The position numbers were made by a program, and so were the translations under genes. The notes under the pieces were generated by a model that saw only the letters and a program-made list of their open reading frames with translations, searched no databases and was not told the DNA's origin. Positions 17,573 through 27,648 of a stretch of DNA of 64,000 nt are shown here, in pieces; positions within the stretch are counted from its first letter, which is position 1, and each line of letters opens with the position of its first letter. Origin of the DNA: Microbacteriaceae bacterium (GTDB taxonomy: Bacteria; Actinomycetota; Actinomycetes; Actinomycetales; Microbacteriaceae); NCBI GenBank assembly GCA_031177985.1, contig JAPSJW010000002.1, positions 1 through 64,000 on the forward strand. The letters run 5' to 3'.

Positions 17573-18321
17573 GCGAACGACCGGATGTCGACGCCCGCCT
17601 GCTCGAGGGCGTTCCGGGTCGCGCGCGCGAGGTCGACGGCACCGGCCGTGTCCCCGTGCAGGCACAGCGACTCGATGCCGAGGCCGAGGGTGCCGCCGTC
17701 GAGCGTCTCGACGACGCCCTCGGTCACCATCCGCACCGCGCGTGCCGCGACGGCGGCCGGGTCGTGGAGCACGGAGCCCTGTCGTGAGCGCGGGGCGAGG
17801 GAGCCGTCGGCGAGGTAGGCGCGGTCGGCGAAGCCCTCGCGCACGAAGCGCACGCCGCGCTCCTCCGCCGCGCGCTCGATGGCCGATCCGGGGGGCCCCA
17901 GGATCGGGAGCCCGGTGTCCGCCGCGACGCGCGCCACCGCATCCGCCTGGCCCTCGTCGACCGCGATGCGGTTGTAGAGCGCGCCGTGCGGCTTGAGGTA
18001 GCGCACCTCGACGCCGGCGACCCGGGCGACGCCCTGCAGCGCCGAGACCTGGTACAGCACCTCGGCATGGAGTTCGTCGGGGTCGACGTCCATGGCGCGG
18101 CGGCCGAATCCGGCAAGGTCGCGGTACGACGGATGCGCCCCGACCGTCACGCCGTGCTGCGCCGCGAGGCGGGCGCTCGCGAGCATCGTGGTGCCGTCTC
18201 CCGCGTGGAAGCCGCAGGCGACGTTCGCGCTCGAGACGATCCCGAACAGGGCGGCGTCGTCGCCCATCCGCCACGCCCCGAACGACTCGCCGAGATCGCT
18301 GTTGAGGTCGATCGACGGCAT
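17569..18321 (-). CDS. pxpA: 5-oxoprolinase subunit A (LamB/YcsF family)
   Basis: A 250-aa protein with the diagnostic DLNSDLGESFG start, ANVACGFHAGD metal-site segment, GAHPSYRDLAGFGRR, VRYLKPHGALYN and SLCLHGD near the C-terminus. It acts in the cytosol as the catalytic subunit for 5-oxoproline ring opening. ATG 18321 is preceded 7 nt upstream by TAGACT and has no SD, so the operon pxpABC is probably read from a leaderless transcript. Confidence 0.93.
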   Translation of the reverse strand: MPSIDLNSDLGESFGAWRMGDDAALFGIVSSANVACGFHAGDGTTMLASARLAAQHGVTVGAHPSYRDLAGFGRRAMDVDPDELHAEVLYQVSALQGVARVAGVEVRYLKPHGALYNRIAVDEGQADAVARVAADTGLPILGPPGSAIERAAEERGVRFVREGFADRAYLADGSLAPRSRQGSVLHDPAAVAARAVRMVTEGVVETLDGGTLGLGIESLCLHGDTAGAVDLARATRNALEQAGVDIRSFA

Positions 18322-18328
18322 GCGCGTC

Positions 18329-18334
18329 AGTCTA
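18329..18334 (-). promoter_or_regulatory. Leaderless-type -10 box of pxpABC
   Basis: TAGACT on the minus strand, exactly 7 nt before ATG 18321. Confidence 0.55.
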
Positions 18335-18379
18335 GATCGGGGTGCATGCGCCTCGGGCACGCCGGTGACCTGCCGCCCG

Positions 18380-18463
18380 CTCGTCGTTTTCCGACGTGTC
18401 GCATGCTTTTCCGAGCGACGGATGGCGGATTGCGACGAGTGGGGAGCCGCGATCGGCGTGTCG
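18380..18463 (+). repeat. Dispersed intergenic element, copy C
   Basis: Core TTTTCCGACGTGTCGCATG then CTTTTCCG, with a distal CGGCGTGTCG. Its outer arms are CTCGTCG (18380-18386) and CGACGAG (18433-18439), again complementary though unlike those of copies A and B. Lies between the pxpA start and the galK stop. Confidence 0.7.
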
Positions 18464-18510
18464 TGGTCTCGATACGCGTCGCCTGCGGCGGCGCTACTCG
18501 AGCGGAAGGG

Positions 18511-19667
<1,157 letters not shown>

Positions 19668-19671
<4 letters not shown>

Positions 19672-20780
19672 GATGCTCGTTCGATCCCTTCCCGCACGAG
19701 TGCCGCCGCCGTCTCGGGCGGCACGTCGCCGATCCATGCTCCCATCGCGGCTTCGGAGCCTGCGAGGAACTTAAGTCTGGCCGCTCCGCGCCGCGGCGAC
19801 GTCACCTGCAGCATGAGGCGGATGTCGTCGCGCCCGACGTTCACCGGCGCCTGGTGCCAGGCGGCGATGTAGGGCGTCGGAGTGTCGTAGATCGCGTCGA
19901 TGCCGCGCAGCAGCCGGCGGTAGAGCACGGCGAGCTCGTCGCGCTCCGCGTCGGAGGTCGCGGCGAAGTCGGGCACCTGGCGGTGCGGCAGCATGTGCAC
20001 CTCGATCGGCCAGCGGGCGGCGAAGGGCACGAAGGCGGTCCAGTGCTCCCCGCTCAGCACGACCCGGTCGCCCGACCGCTCGAACTCGAGAATGCTCTCG
20101 AACAGCGGCCCGTCGAAGCGCGAGACGGAGTCGAGCAGCCGCTGAGTGCGCGGCGTCACGTAGGGGTAGGCGTAGATCTGGCCGTGCGGATGATGCAGGG
20201 TCACCCCGATCGCCTCGCCCCGATTCTCGAACGGGAAGACCTGCTGGATGCCGGGCATCGCGGAGAGCGCGGCGGTGCGGTCGGCCCAGGCCTCGATGAC
20301 GGTGCGGGCGCGCGACACCGTCTGGCTGCCGAAGGAGCCCTCGTGCTCGGGGCTGAAGCACACGACCTCGGTGCGTCCGATGGAGGTGCGGGTGCGGCCG
20401 AGGCCGAGCTCAGCGAGATCCTCGAGCCCCTGCGGCGCGTTCGGCCCGTCGAGCGCGGGACCGAACGACGGGGACCGGTTCTCGAAGACGGCGACGTCGT
20501 AGAGGCTCGGCACCTCGCTTGGGTTCGTCTCGGTCTGCGGCGCAAGCGGATCCATCTCGGCGGGCGGCAGGAAGACGCGGTTCTGCCGTGCAGCCGCGAT
20601 CGAGATCCAGTCGCCGGTGAGCACGTCCTGCCGCATCGTCGCGGTTTCCGGACGTGGATCGAGGTGACGCTCGTCGGCCCGGCGCTCCGCGGGGAGCACC
20701 GTGTCGGCGTCGTCGAAATAGATCAGCTCGCGACCGTCGGCGAGCCGGCTTTCACGCTTGACGATTCCGCCTGAAGTCAT
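19668..20780 (-). CDS. galT: Galactose-1-phosphate uridylyltransferase
   Basis: A 370-aa histidine-triad enzyme with the active-site HPHGQ in TLHHPHGQIYAYPY, NRSPSFGP, and AAWHQAPVNV. It swaps UMP between UDP-glucose and galactose-1-phosphate, working with GalK in the Leloir pathway. The ATG has a TATCGT box 7 nt upstream and no SD, so it is probably leaderless. galE is not in the window. Confidence 0.95.
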
Positions 20781-20787
20781 GGGTATT

Positions 20788-20811
20788 ACGATAACGAAAC
20801 CCGCGCTTTCG
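20788..20811. promoter_or_regulatory. Divergent galT/deoR control region
   Basis: TATCGT on the minus strand (20793-20788) is 7 nt before galT. CGAAA (20795-20799) and TTTCG (20807-20811) form a palindrome in the 50-nt gap between galT and the DeoR gene, a plausible DeoR operator. Confidence 0.5.
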
Positions 20812-20830
20812 AATGCGAAGGAGTTCGCAA

Positions 20831-21619
20831 GTGGTCGACCTGCCGAGTGTGCGCCGTGAGCGGCTGCAGCGCCTCGTCGAGCGCTCCGGCTTCGTGCGCG
20901 TCGTCGACGCGAGCGCAGATCTCGGCGTCAGCGAGGTGACGGTGCGCGCCGACCTGCGGATGCTCGAGCAGCAGGGCGCGCTGCTGCGGGTGCATGGCGG
21001 CGCGATCGCGCCCTCGGCCGAGCGCGAGGCGACCCTGGAGGCCGCCGCCGATCAGCACGCCGCCGCGAAGCGGGGGATCGGCCGCGCCGCCGCGGGGCTC
21101 GTCGCGAGCGGCGAGAGCATCTACATCGATCCCGGCTCGACGGCGACCGCGCTCGTCGCAGCCCTCGTCGACCGGGCCGACCTGCACGAGGTGACCGTCG
21201 TCACGAGCGGACTCACGATCGCACTCGCCCTCGAACGCGCGCTGCCCCGCTTCACCGTGCTCGTCACGGGCGGCACTCTTCGCCCGCAGCAGCACTCCCT
21301 CGTGAATCCGTTCGCCGCGCCGATGCTCGACGCACTGCGGCTCGACCGGGCCTTCCTCGGCTGCAACGGCGTGACACCCGACGCGGTGACGAACCTCAAC
21401 CTGCCGGACGCCGAGATCAAGCGCGACGTCATCCGTCGCTCCCGCGAGAGGGTGCTGATCGCCGACGCATCGAAGATCGGCCGCACCGAGCTCGCGGTCA
21501 TCGGAGCGACCTCCGACTTCGACGTGCTCGTCACCGCGGGCGACACGGATGCGGCAGCGCTCGCCGAGCTGGAGGCGGCGGGGATGAGGGTGGTCGTCGC
21601 CGATCAGGGCGCGGTGTAG
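20831..21619 (+). CDS. DeoR-family transcriptional regulator
   Basis: A 262-aa repressor. The N-terminal DeoR HTH reads RVVDASADLGVSEVTVRADLRMLE followed by the family turn LLRVHGGA. The C-terminal sensor has YIDPGSTATALVAAL, VVTSGLTIALAL and a DASKIGR signature, which bind sugar phosphates. Start is GTG 20831 with AAGGAG 7 nt upstream rather than ATG 20813. Divergent from galTK, so it likely controls them with a hexose-phosphate effector. Its 3' end overlaps the convergent aldehyde dehydrogenase by 16 nt. Confidence 0.88.
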   Translation: MVDLPSVRRERLQRLVERSGFVRVVDASADLGVSEVTVRADLRMLEQQGALLRVHGGAIAPSAEREATLEAAADQHAAAKRGIGRAAAGLVASGESIYIDPGSTATALVAALVDRADLHEVTVVTSGLTIALALERALPRFTVLVTGGTLRPQQHSLVNPFAAPMLDALRLDRAFLGCNGVTPDAVTNLNLPDAEIKRDVIRRSRERVLIADASKIGRTELAVIGATSDFDVLVTAGDTDAAALAELEAAGMRVVVADQGAV

Positions 21620-23040
21620 GCGATCTTCAGCTCGGTGAAGAACTCGCGGGCGTGCGCGCCCTGCTCCTTTGGGCCGTAGCTCGAGCCCTTCCGCCCGCCG
21701 AACGGCACGTGGTAGTCGACGCCCGCGGTCGGAGCGTTCACCATGACCATCCCCGCCTCCGCGTGCCGCTTGAAGTGCGCGGCGGTGGCGAGCGAGGTCG
21801 TGCAGATGCCGCTCGACAGCCCGAACGGGGTGTCGTTCGCGACGGCGAGCGCCTCGTCGTAGTCGGCGACCCGGATCATCGATGCGACGGGCCCGAAGAC
21901 CTCCTCGCGGTTCACGGTCATGCCGGGATCGGTGCCGACGACGAGCGCGGGGGAGAGGAAGTACCCCTCCGTGTCGCGCTCGACGCGTTCGCCCCCGCGC
22001 ACGTCGCCGCCCTCCTCGGCTGCGATGCGGAGGTACCTCTCGTCCTGCTCGAGCTGCCGCTCGTCGACGACCGGTCCGACCACCGTCGCCTCATCGAGGG
22101 CGTGTCCGACCCGCATGCCCCGCATCCGCTGCTCGAGGGCGTCGACGAACCGGTCGTGGATGCCCGCGGTGACGATGAGCCGGGACGACGCGGTGCAGCG
22201 CTGCCCTGTCGAGAAGTAGGCGCCGTTCGCGGCGATCTCGACCGCCCGGTCGAGGTCGGCGTCGTCGACGACCACGAGCGGGTTCTTGCCGCCCATCTCG
22301 GCCTGCACCCGCTTTCCCTTCGCCGCCGCCTCGGCGACCACCGACCGGCCGACGCCCGTCGAGCCGGTGAACGTGATGGCGTCGACGTCGGGGGAGTCGA
22401 GGAGCGCCGGACCCACCACGGAACCGGCGCCGTAGACCAGGTTGAGCACGCCGTCGGGAAGGCCCGCGCGCTGCAGGATCTGCACGAGCTCGTAGGCCGT
22501 GCCCGGGGTGTTCTCGGCGGGCTTGAACACGACGGCGTTGCCCCAGGCGAGGGCGGGGGCGATCTTCCAGGTGGGGATCGCGATCGGGAAGTTCCATGGG
22601 GTGATGACCCCGACCACGCCGACGGGCTCGCGGGTGACCTCGACCTCCATGCCGGGGCGCACCGACGGATGCAGCTCGCCGCCCTGGCGCAGCGTCTCGC
22701 CTGAGAAGAACTTGAGCAGCTGAGCCGCACGGCCGACCTCGGCGGTCGCCTCGGCGATCGGCTTGCCCTCCTCCCGGGCGAGCAGGGTGCCGAGCTCCGC
22801 CTGGCGCGCCTTCACCTCGCTGCCGGCGGCATCGAGCACCTCGAAGCGCTGCTGCGGCGTCGAGGCGGCCCATCCGCGCGCTGCGGACCGGGCGGCGGCG
22901 ATGGCCGCCCGCACCGCAGCGACGTCGGAGCGCGGGGCGATGCCCACGACGTCGGAGACGTCAGACGGGTTGCGGTTGTCGGCTCCCTCCTCCGTCGTCG
23001 TCCATTCTCCGTCGATCAGGTTGCGGTACTCGGTGGTCAT
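21604..23040 (-). CDS. Aldehyde dehydrogenase, alpha-ketoglutarate semialdehyde dehydrogenase type
   Basis: A 478-aa NAD(P)-dependent enzyme. GVITPWNFPIAIPTWK, FKPAENTPGTAYELV, TFTGSTGVGR, the catalytic Glu in AEMGGKNPLVV and the catalytic Cys in STGQRCTASSRLI mark it as an active ALDH; the SGE-rich N-terminal half matches the 2-oxoglutarate semialdehyde branch. In Weimberg-type pathways this enzyme makes 2-oxoglutarate from the product of the FAH-fold dehydratase encoded three genes upstream in the same operon. Last gene of the operon. Confidence 0.82.
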   Translation of the reverse strand: MTTEYRNLIDGEWTTTEEGADNRNPSDVSDVVGIAPRSDVAAVRAAIAAARSAARGWAASTPQQRFEVLDAAGSEVKARQAELGTLLAREEGKPIAEATAEVGRAAQLLKFFSGETLRQGGELHPSVRPGMEVEVTREPVGVVGVITPWNFPIAIPTWKIAPALAWGNAVVFKPAENTPGTAYELVQILQRAGLPDGVLNLVYGAGSVVGPALLDSPDVDAITFTGSTGVGRSVVAEAAAKGKRVQAEMGGKNPLVVVDDADLDRAVEIAANGAYFSTGQRCTASSRLIVTAGIHDRFVDALEQRMRGMRVGHALDEATVVGPVVDERQLEQDERYLRIAAEEGGDVRGGERVERDTEGYFLSPALVVGTDPGMTVNREEVFGPVASMIRVADYDEALAVANDTPFGLSSGICTTSLATAAHFKRHAEAGMVMVNAPTAGVDYHVPFGGRKGSSYGPKEQGAHAREFFTELKIAYTAP

Positions 23041-23065
23041 GGTGCTCCTTGGGTGCGGCGAGGGG

Positions 23066-24019
23066 TCAGGCGACGCGGCAGCGCAGCGGCTGCCCGGTGA
23101 GGGCGCGTTCCGCCTCCTCGGCGGCGAGTCGCTGCAGCGCGGCGAGGGAGGTGTCGGAGAAGAACGCGGCGTGCGGGGTGAGCGTCACTGTGTCGAGCTC
23201 GCGCAGCGGCGAGTCCTCGGCGAGCGGCTCCTCCTCGAACACGTCGAGGGCGGCCGCGGCGAGCTTGCCGCTGCGGAGCGCTTCGGCGAGGGCCGCGGTG
23301 TCGATGAGACCGCCGCGGGAGGTGTTGACGATCACCGCGCCGGGCAGCATCCGCTCGATCGACGTCGCGTCGAGCAGGTGCTGGTTCTCCGGCGTGAGGG
23401 GGGCGTGCAGCGAGAGGGCGTGCGCCGAGGAGAGGAGCTCGTCGAGCGGCACGAGCTCGATGCCGAGCGGGGCCAGTTGCTCGGCCGACACGAAGGGATC
23501 GCTGGCGACGATCCGGAAGCCGAAGGGTCGCAGCCGCTCCGCGACCGCTCGCCCGATGCGCCCGGTGCCGACGAGTCCGACGGTCGTCTCGGTGAACCCG
23601 CGCACCGTTCCGAGGTCGCCCGCCTTCAGCCAGCCCCGCTGCCGCACGGCGGTGTCGTAGGGCTTGAGCCTGCGCAGCAGCGCCAGCAGCGACGCGACCG
23701 TGTGGTCGGCGACCGTGTCCGCGCCGTAGTCGGGCACGTTGCAGACCGCGACGCCGAGCTCGCGGGCGGCCTCGACATCGACGTTGTCATAGCCGATGCC
23801 GTAGCGGATGACGGTCGCTCCGGGGGCGAGAGCCTCCAGCACGCGGCGGGTGACGGGCGCGAAGTTGACGAGTGCGACGTCGGCTCCGGCGACCGCCTCG
23901 ACCGTCTCGTCCTCCGTCGTGCAGAAGTGCTCGGCGAAGGGGACGCCGAGGCGGTCGGCGACGGCCCGCTCCCGCTCGACGCCGCCGAACGCCTGGTCGG
24001 TGACCACGATCCCGGTCAT
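23066..24019 (-). CDS. D-2-hydroxyacid dehydrogenase
   Basis: A 317-aa member of the D-isomer-specific 2-hydroxyacid dehydrogenases. It has the GLVGTGRIGRAVAERL NAD-binding loop, SLHAPLTPENQHLL, VNTSRGGLID and a C-terminal TPHAAFFSDTS with the catalytic His. It interconverts a 2-oxoacid and a D-2-hydroxyacid; the exact substrate is unknown. ATGA overlap with the FAH-fold gene; 25-nt gap to the ALDH gene. Confidence 0.85.
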   Translation of the reverse strand: MTGIVVTDQAFGGVERERAVADRLGVPFAEHFCTTEDETVEAVAGADVALVNFAPVTRRVLEALAPGATVIRYGIGYDNVDVEAARELGVAVCNVPDYGADTVADHTVASLLALLRRLKPYDTAVRQRGWLKAGDLGTVRGFTETTVGLVGTGRIGRAVAERLRPFGFRIVASDPFVSAEQLAPLGIELVPLDELLSSAHALSLHAPLTPENQHLLDATSIERMLPGAVIVNTSRGGLIDTAALAEALRSGKLAAAALDVFEEEPLAEDSPLRELDTVTLTPHAAFFSDTSLAALQRLAAEEAERALTGQPLRCRVA

Positions 24020-25194
24020 CGTGCTCCGATCGAGAGGCCTCGGGCGGTGAGGTTCCCGATGAGATCGCGGATGCCGAAGTCCCAGTCGGGGGCGTCCTCG
24101 GCCGTCATGACCTCGTTGACGAGCGCGCCGAGCTGCGGCGTCGAGATCGTCACGACGTCGCCCGTGCGGTGGGTGAAGCCCGAGCCGGGCTCGTCACGGT
24201 CCTGGGTCGGGGCGAACATCGTGCCGGTGAACAGCACGAAGCCGTCGGGATACCGGTGGTGCGGTCCCCACGCGTGCCCGACCAGCTCCTCGAGCTGCCT
24301 GCTCATCTCGCTCATCGAGCTGCTGTCCTCGAGCACGAAGCCGTCCGGGCCGTCGACCCGCAGCGACACCGTGAGCGTGCGCACGTCGTCGAGGCCGAAG
24401 CCCTCGTCGAAGAGACGGATGAACGGACCGATCGCGCACGAGGCGTTGTTGTCCTTCGCCTCGGCGAGCAGCAGCGCGCTGCGCCCCTCGAAGTCGCGGA
24501 GGTTCACGTCGTTGCCGAGCGCGGCGCCGACGATCCGGCCGTCCGAGGTGACCGCGAGCACGACCTCCGGCTCCGGGTTGTTCCAGGTCGAGCGGCTGAG
24601 CACGCCGATCGGATGCCCGGTGCCGACCGACGACAGTACGGGCGCCTTGGTGAAGATCTCGGGGTCGGGCCCGATGCCGACCTCGAGGTACTGCGACCAG
24701 AGCCCCTCGGCGACGAGGATCCGCTTCGCCTCCTCCGCCTCGGGTGACCCCGGCCGCACACCGCGGATCGCTCCGCCGAGCGCCGACTCGATCTTCGCCC
24801 GCAGCTCGACCGCCTTGGTCGGGTCGCCCTTCGCCTGCTCCTCGATGACCCGCTCGATCATGCTCTTGGCGAAGGTGACGCCAGCGGCCTTGATGACCTG
24901 CAGGTCGATCGGGGAGATCAGCCGCACCGCATCCGCGTCGCCGGTCAGCGTCGCGTCGAGCACCTCGTCGAGCGCCCACTCCTTGCGGGCGGGGGCGTCG
25001 GCGAGCACCGCCGGCACGTCGGACCGGTCGAGGAGCTCAGAGGTGGTGGCCGCGACGGCGGAGAGATCCACCACACGATCGCCCCGCACCGTCACGACGC
25101 TGGGTCCACGCTCCTCCGGATCGAACACGCGCCCGACGAGGGAACCCGAATCCCCCTCGGGCAGCACGGTCCGCACGTGCCGGCGGTAGTCCAT
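24016..25194 (-). CDS. FAH-fold 2-keto-3-deoxy sugar-acid dehydratase (XylX-like)
   Basis: A 392-aa protein: an N-terminal ~100-residue domain and a C-terminal fumarylacetoacetase fold. KAAGVTFAKSMIERVIEEQ, the metal-binding EPEVVLAV, LGNDVNLRDFEGR, YPDGFVLFTGTMFAPTQDRD and GDVVTISTPQLGALVNEV fit the long FAH branch that includes Caulobacter XylX (2-keto-3-deoxy-xylonate dehydratase), which makes 2-oxoglutarate semialdehyde. That is the substrate of the ALDH two genes downstream, so assignment by context and sequence agree. Sugar stereochemistry is not deducible. 3-nt gap after the RraA gene. Confidence 0.75.
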   Translation of the reverse strand: MDYRRHVRTVLPEGDSGSLVGRVFDPEERGPSVVTVRGDRVVDLSAVAATTSELLDRSDVPAVLADAPARKEWALDEVLDATLTGDADAVRLISPIDLQVIKAAGVTFAKSMIERVIEEQAKGDPTKAVELRAKIESALGGAIRGVRPGSPEAEEAKRILVAEGLWSQYLEVGIGPDPEIFTKAPVLSSVGTGHPIGVLSRSTWNNPEPEVVLAVTSDGRIVGAALGNDVNLRDFEGRSALLLAEAKDNNASCAIGPFIRLFDEGFGLDDVRTLTVSLRVDGPDGFVLEDSSSMSEMSRQLEELVGHAWGPHHRYPDGFVLFTGTMFAPTQDRDEPGSGFTHRTGDVVTISTPQLGALVNEVMTAEDAPDWDFGIRDLIGNLTARGLSIGAR

Positions 25195-25197
25195 CGG

Positions 25198-25962
25198 TCA
25201 GAGCCCCGCGTAGTACGCCTCGATGGCGTCGATGTCGACGCTCGAGTCGGGGCGCATCCCGAGGTTCTCGTAGTGCCTGCGGCGCGACGCCATGTCGGCG
25301 AGCAGGATCGCGCGGGCATGCACGGCGACCTCCTGCGCGATGTGCGCGGGCACCACGACGACGCCATCGCCATCCGCACCGACGATGTCGCCCGGGTTCA
25401 CCTGCACGCCGCCGCAGGCGATGGTGGTCTGGGTCTCGATCGCCTGGATGCGGCCGGGGATGATCGTGCGACCGCGGTGGCGGGCGACGACCGGGCTCTT
25501 CTGCGCCTCGACCTCGTCGGTGTCGCGGCAGTAGCCGTCGGTGATGATGCCGACCGCACCGCCGAGCACCGCCGCCATGGCGTTCTCGCTGCCCCAGAAG
25601 CCGACCTCGGGTCCGCCGCCGGAGTCCATCACGATGACGTGACCGGGCTTGAGGTCCTGCGGCAGCCGCGCGTGGCTCGTCTCGGCGAACCAGCGGCCGT
25701 GCGCGGCGACGATGTCCTCGGTCGTGTCGAGCTTCCACATCGGCTTGTTCGACGGCACGCAGCGGATGGTGGCCGCCTCGCCCCAGAAGCGCATGCCGTT
25801 CCAGAGCGGCCGCACCGCCGGGTCCATGAGCCCGATGTTGAAGTAGCCGATGCCGTCCATCGCGTCGACGACGTCGCAGACGCGGAGGTGCTGGTAGAGG
25901 CTCGCCAGCTCGGCCGGGTCGGCCTTCGCGTAGCTGAAGCGGGTGGTGGAGGTGTCGGTCAT
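25198..25962 (-). CDS. RraA-family aldolase-like protein
   Basis: A 254-aa protein of the RraA/HMG-CHA aldolase superfamily. The fold signature GGAVGIITDGYCRDTDEV (divalent-metal and pyruvate site) and VNPGDIVGADGDGVVVVP are clear. Enzymes of this group split 4-hydroxy-4-methyl- or 4-carboxy-4-hydroxy-2-oxo acids to pyruvate plus another oxoacid, but some members have other roles. At 254 aa it is longer than RraA (~160 aa), with a ~40-residue N-terminal extension. Its place in a sugar-acid operon suggests a retro-aldol or decarboxylation step. Confidence 0.78.
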   Translation of the reverse strand: MTDTSTTRFSYAKADPAELASLYQHLRVCDVVDAMDGIGYFNIGLMDPAVRPLWNGMRFWGEAATIRCVPSNKPMWKLDTTEDIVAAHGRWFAETSHARLPQDLKPGHVIVMDSGGGPEVGFWGSENAMAAVLGGAVGIITDGYCRDTDEVEAQKSPVVARHRGRTIIPGRIQAIETQTTIACGGVQVNPGDIVGADGDGVVVVPAHIAQEVAVHARAILLADMASRRRHYENLGMRPDSSVDIDAIEAYYAGL

Positions 25963-25999
25963 GACTGCCTTTCGATCTTTCGAGGGTGGTTAGGGGAGT

Positions 26000-26881
26000 T
26001 CAGGAGAGCCGGTAGACGCGTTCGGCCGTGCCGCCGCGCACCGCGGCGCGATCGGCGGGGTCGGGGAGCAGCTCGTCGACGAGCGAGGCGAGGTCGCCCC
26101 AGGCCTGCGCGTAGCTCGCACGCAGCAGCACGACGGGCCAGTTGCTGCCGAGCATCAGCCGGGTGGGACCGAAGCGCTCGACGACGTGCTCGAGGTAGGG
26201 GCGCACCGTCTCGCGATCCCAGCCGCTCCAGGCGGTGAGCGCGTCGATGCCGATGGAGACCTTGACGGCGACGTTCGGCGACTCGGCGAGGGTCGACAGG
26301 TGCGACGCCCACGGCTCCCAGCCGTCGCTGTCGAGGGGCGGGCGTCCGAGGTGATCGAGAACGATGGGAAGCTCCGGCACCGCGCGGGCGAGCCGGGTCA
26401 CGGCCTGGACCTGCTCGATCGTGATCGGCACGACATCCCAGGCGAGCCCGCGGGAGGCGAGCTCGCGGAACAGCGCGAGCACGTCGTCCTCCTGCAGCCA
26501 GGCGAGCGGATCGCGGGCGACGAGGCAGCGCACGCCGCTGAGCTTCGGCATCGAAACACGCTCCAGCTCGGAGAGCGCGCCGACCCCCTGCCGCACGTCG
26601 AGCCACGCGACGACTCCGGCGACCCGCTCCTCCGCCGCGAAGGCGGCGAGGCGGTCGTTCTCGGCGGGCTCGTCGACGGACTGCATGACGACGGTGCCGT
26701 CGATGCCTGCCGCGTCGAGCTCGAGCACGAGGTCCTCGTAGAGGAAATCCCGTTCGAGGGCCGCGTGCGCCTCGGTGCGCCAGGGCTGCTCCTGCGCGGC
26801 GACCCGCCAGAAGTGCTGGTGCGCGTCGATCGTCCGCGACGGTGTCGTCTGCGTCTGCGTCTGCGTCTGCGTCTGGGTCAT
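26000..26881 (-). CDS. Amidohydrolase (COG3618 lactonase type)
   Basis: About 293 aa. A TIM-barrel amidohydrolase with IDAHQHFW at the N-terminus (metal His pair), LDHLGRPPLDSDGW and MLGSNWPV near the C-terminus, as in L-fucono- and L-rhamnonolactonases and 2-pyrone-4,6-dicarboxylate hydrolase. It likely hydrolyses a sugar-acid lactone. The start codon is followed by a five-fold Thr-Gln repeat encoded by tandem hexamers. ATG 26881 overlaps the preceding stop (ATGA); an ATG 12 nt upstream is possible. Confidence 0.78.
   Translation of the reverse strand: MTQTQTQTQTQTTPSRTIDAHQHFWRVAAQEQPWRTEAHAALERDFLYEDLVLELDAAGIDGTVVMQSVDEPAENDRLAAFAAEERVAGVVAWLDVRQGVGALSELERVSMPKLSGVRCLVARDPLAWLQEDDVLALFRELASRGLAWDVVPITIEQVQAVTRLARAVPELPIVLDHLGRPPLDSDGWEPWASHLSTLAESPNVAVKVSIGIDALTAWSGWDRETVRPYLEHVVERFGPTRLMLGSNWPVVLLRASYAQAWGDLASLVDELLPDPADRAAVRGGTAERVYRLS
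26846..26875 (-). repeat. Hexanucleotide tandem repeat (five copies) in the amidohydrolase 5' end
   Basis: CGTCTG repeated five times on the plus strand, coding (Thr-Gln)n directly after the start codon. Copy-number change would stay in frame. Confidence 0.85.
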
Positions 26882-27648
26882 CGTCCTCTCCATTCCGGTC
26901 GTCGGCCGCCGAGGAAGGCGTCGACGCCCTCGGCGAAGTCGTCGCTGCCGTAGCAGGCCAGCAGCAGGTCGTCGGCTTCGGGCACCGGGAGGGCGGCGGT
27001 GATGCGCCGGTTCATCTCCTTGAGCGACCGCAGGGTCAGCGGCGCCGACGTCACGATGCGCCTCAGCAGCTCGGCGGCCGCCTCATCGAGCTGTCCGGGC
27101 TCCACGGTGCGGAAGACGAAGCCGCTGCCCTCGAGGCGCTCGGCCGGCAGCAGGGTCGCGGTCAGCAGCATGGCCATCGCGTTCGCCTCACCGGCCTTCG
27201 ACCGCAGCCGGGCGAGCACGGCGGGCGGGATGCAGTTGCCGAGGGTCTTGGCGATCGGCGCGCCGAACAGGGCACCGCGCTCGGCGAGGACGAGGTCGGC
27301 GCAGCAGGCGAGCGCCAGCCCCGCGCCGATCGCGGTGCGCTCGACGAGCGCGATGACCGGGATGTCGACGGCGAGCACCGCGTCGAGCACGGCTCCGACG
27401 GTGCGTTCGTACTCGAGGCCGTCCTCGCCCGAGAATCCGACGAACTGGCCGATGTCGGTGCCCGCGGCAAAGCCGTCCTCGGCGTCTCCGCGCAGCACGA
27501 GCACCCGCGCCTCGGGCGGGAGGTCCTGCACCGCGGCGGCGAGCTGCTCGTACATCGCCCAGGTGAAGGCGTTGCGCTTGCCCGGGTTCGAAATCCGCAG
27601 GGTCGCGACCGCGTCGGCGACCTCGAGGGTCACGGAAGGTCCGGTCAC
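26878..27648 (-). CDS. Enoyl-CoA hydratase/isomerase family protein
   Basis: A 256-aa crotonase-fold protein. NPGKRNAFTWAMYEQL, GDAEDGFAAGTDIGQF (oxyanion hole and CoA contact) and GAGLALACCADLVLAERGALFG are typical. The usual catalytic Glu pair is not obvious, so it could hydrate, isomerise or hydrolyse a CoA ester. GTG start overlaps the CoA-transferase stop (GTGA), which ties it to CoA-activated intermediates produced by that enzyme. Confidence 0.82.
   Translation of the reverse strand: MTGPSVTLEVADAVATLRISNPGKRNAFTWAMYEQLAAAVQDLPPEARVLVLRGDAEDGFAAGTDIGQFVGFSGEDGLEYERTVGAVLDAVLAVDIPVIALVERTAIGAGLALACCADLVLAERGALFGAPIAKTLGNCIPPAVLARLRSKAGEANAMAMLLTATLLPAERLEGSGFVFRTVEPGQLDEAAAELLRRIVTSAPLTLRSLKEMNRRITAALPVPEADDLLLACYGSDDFAEGVDAFLGGRRPEWRGR

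Noticed and set aside
26846-26875. Tandem CGTCTG units considered as a CRISPR or satellite array
   Set aside because: Units are only 6 nt without spacers and lie inside a gene; no CRISPR-like repeats were seen anywhere in the window.
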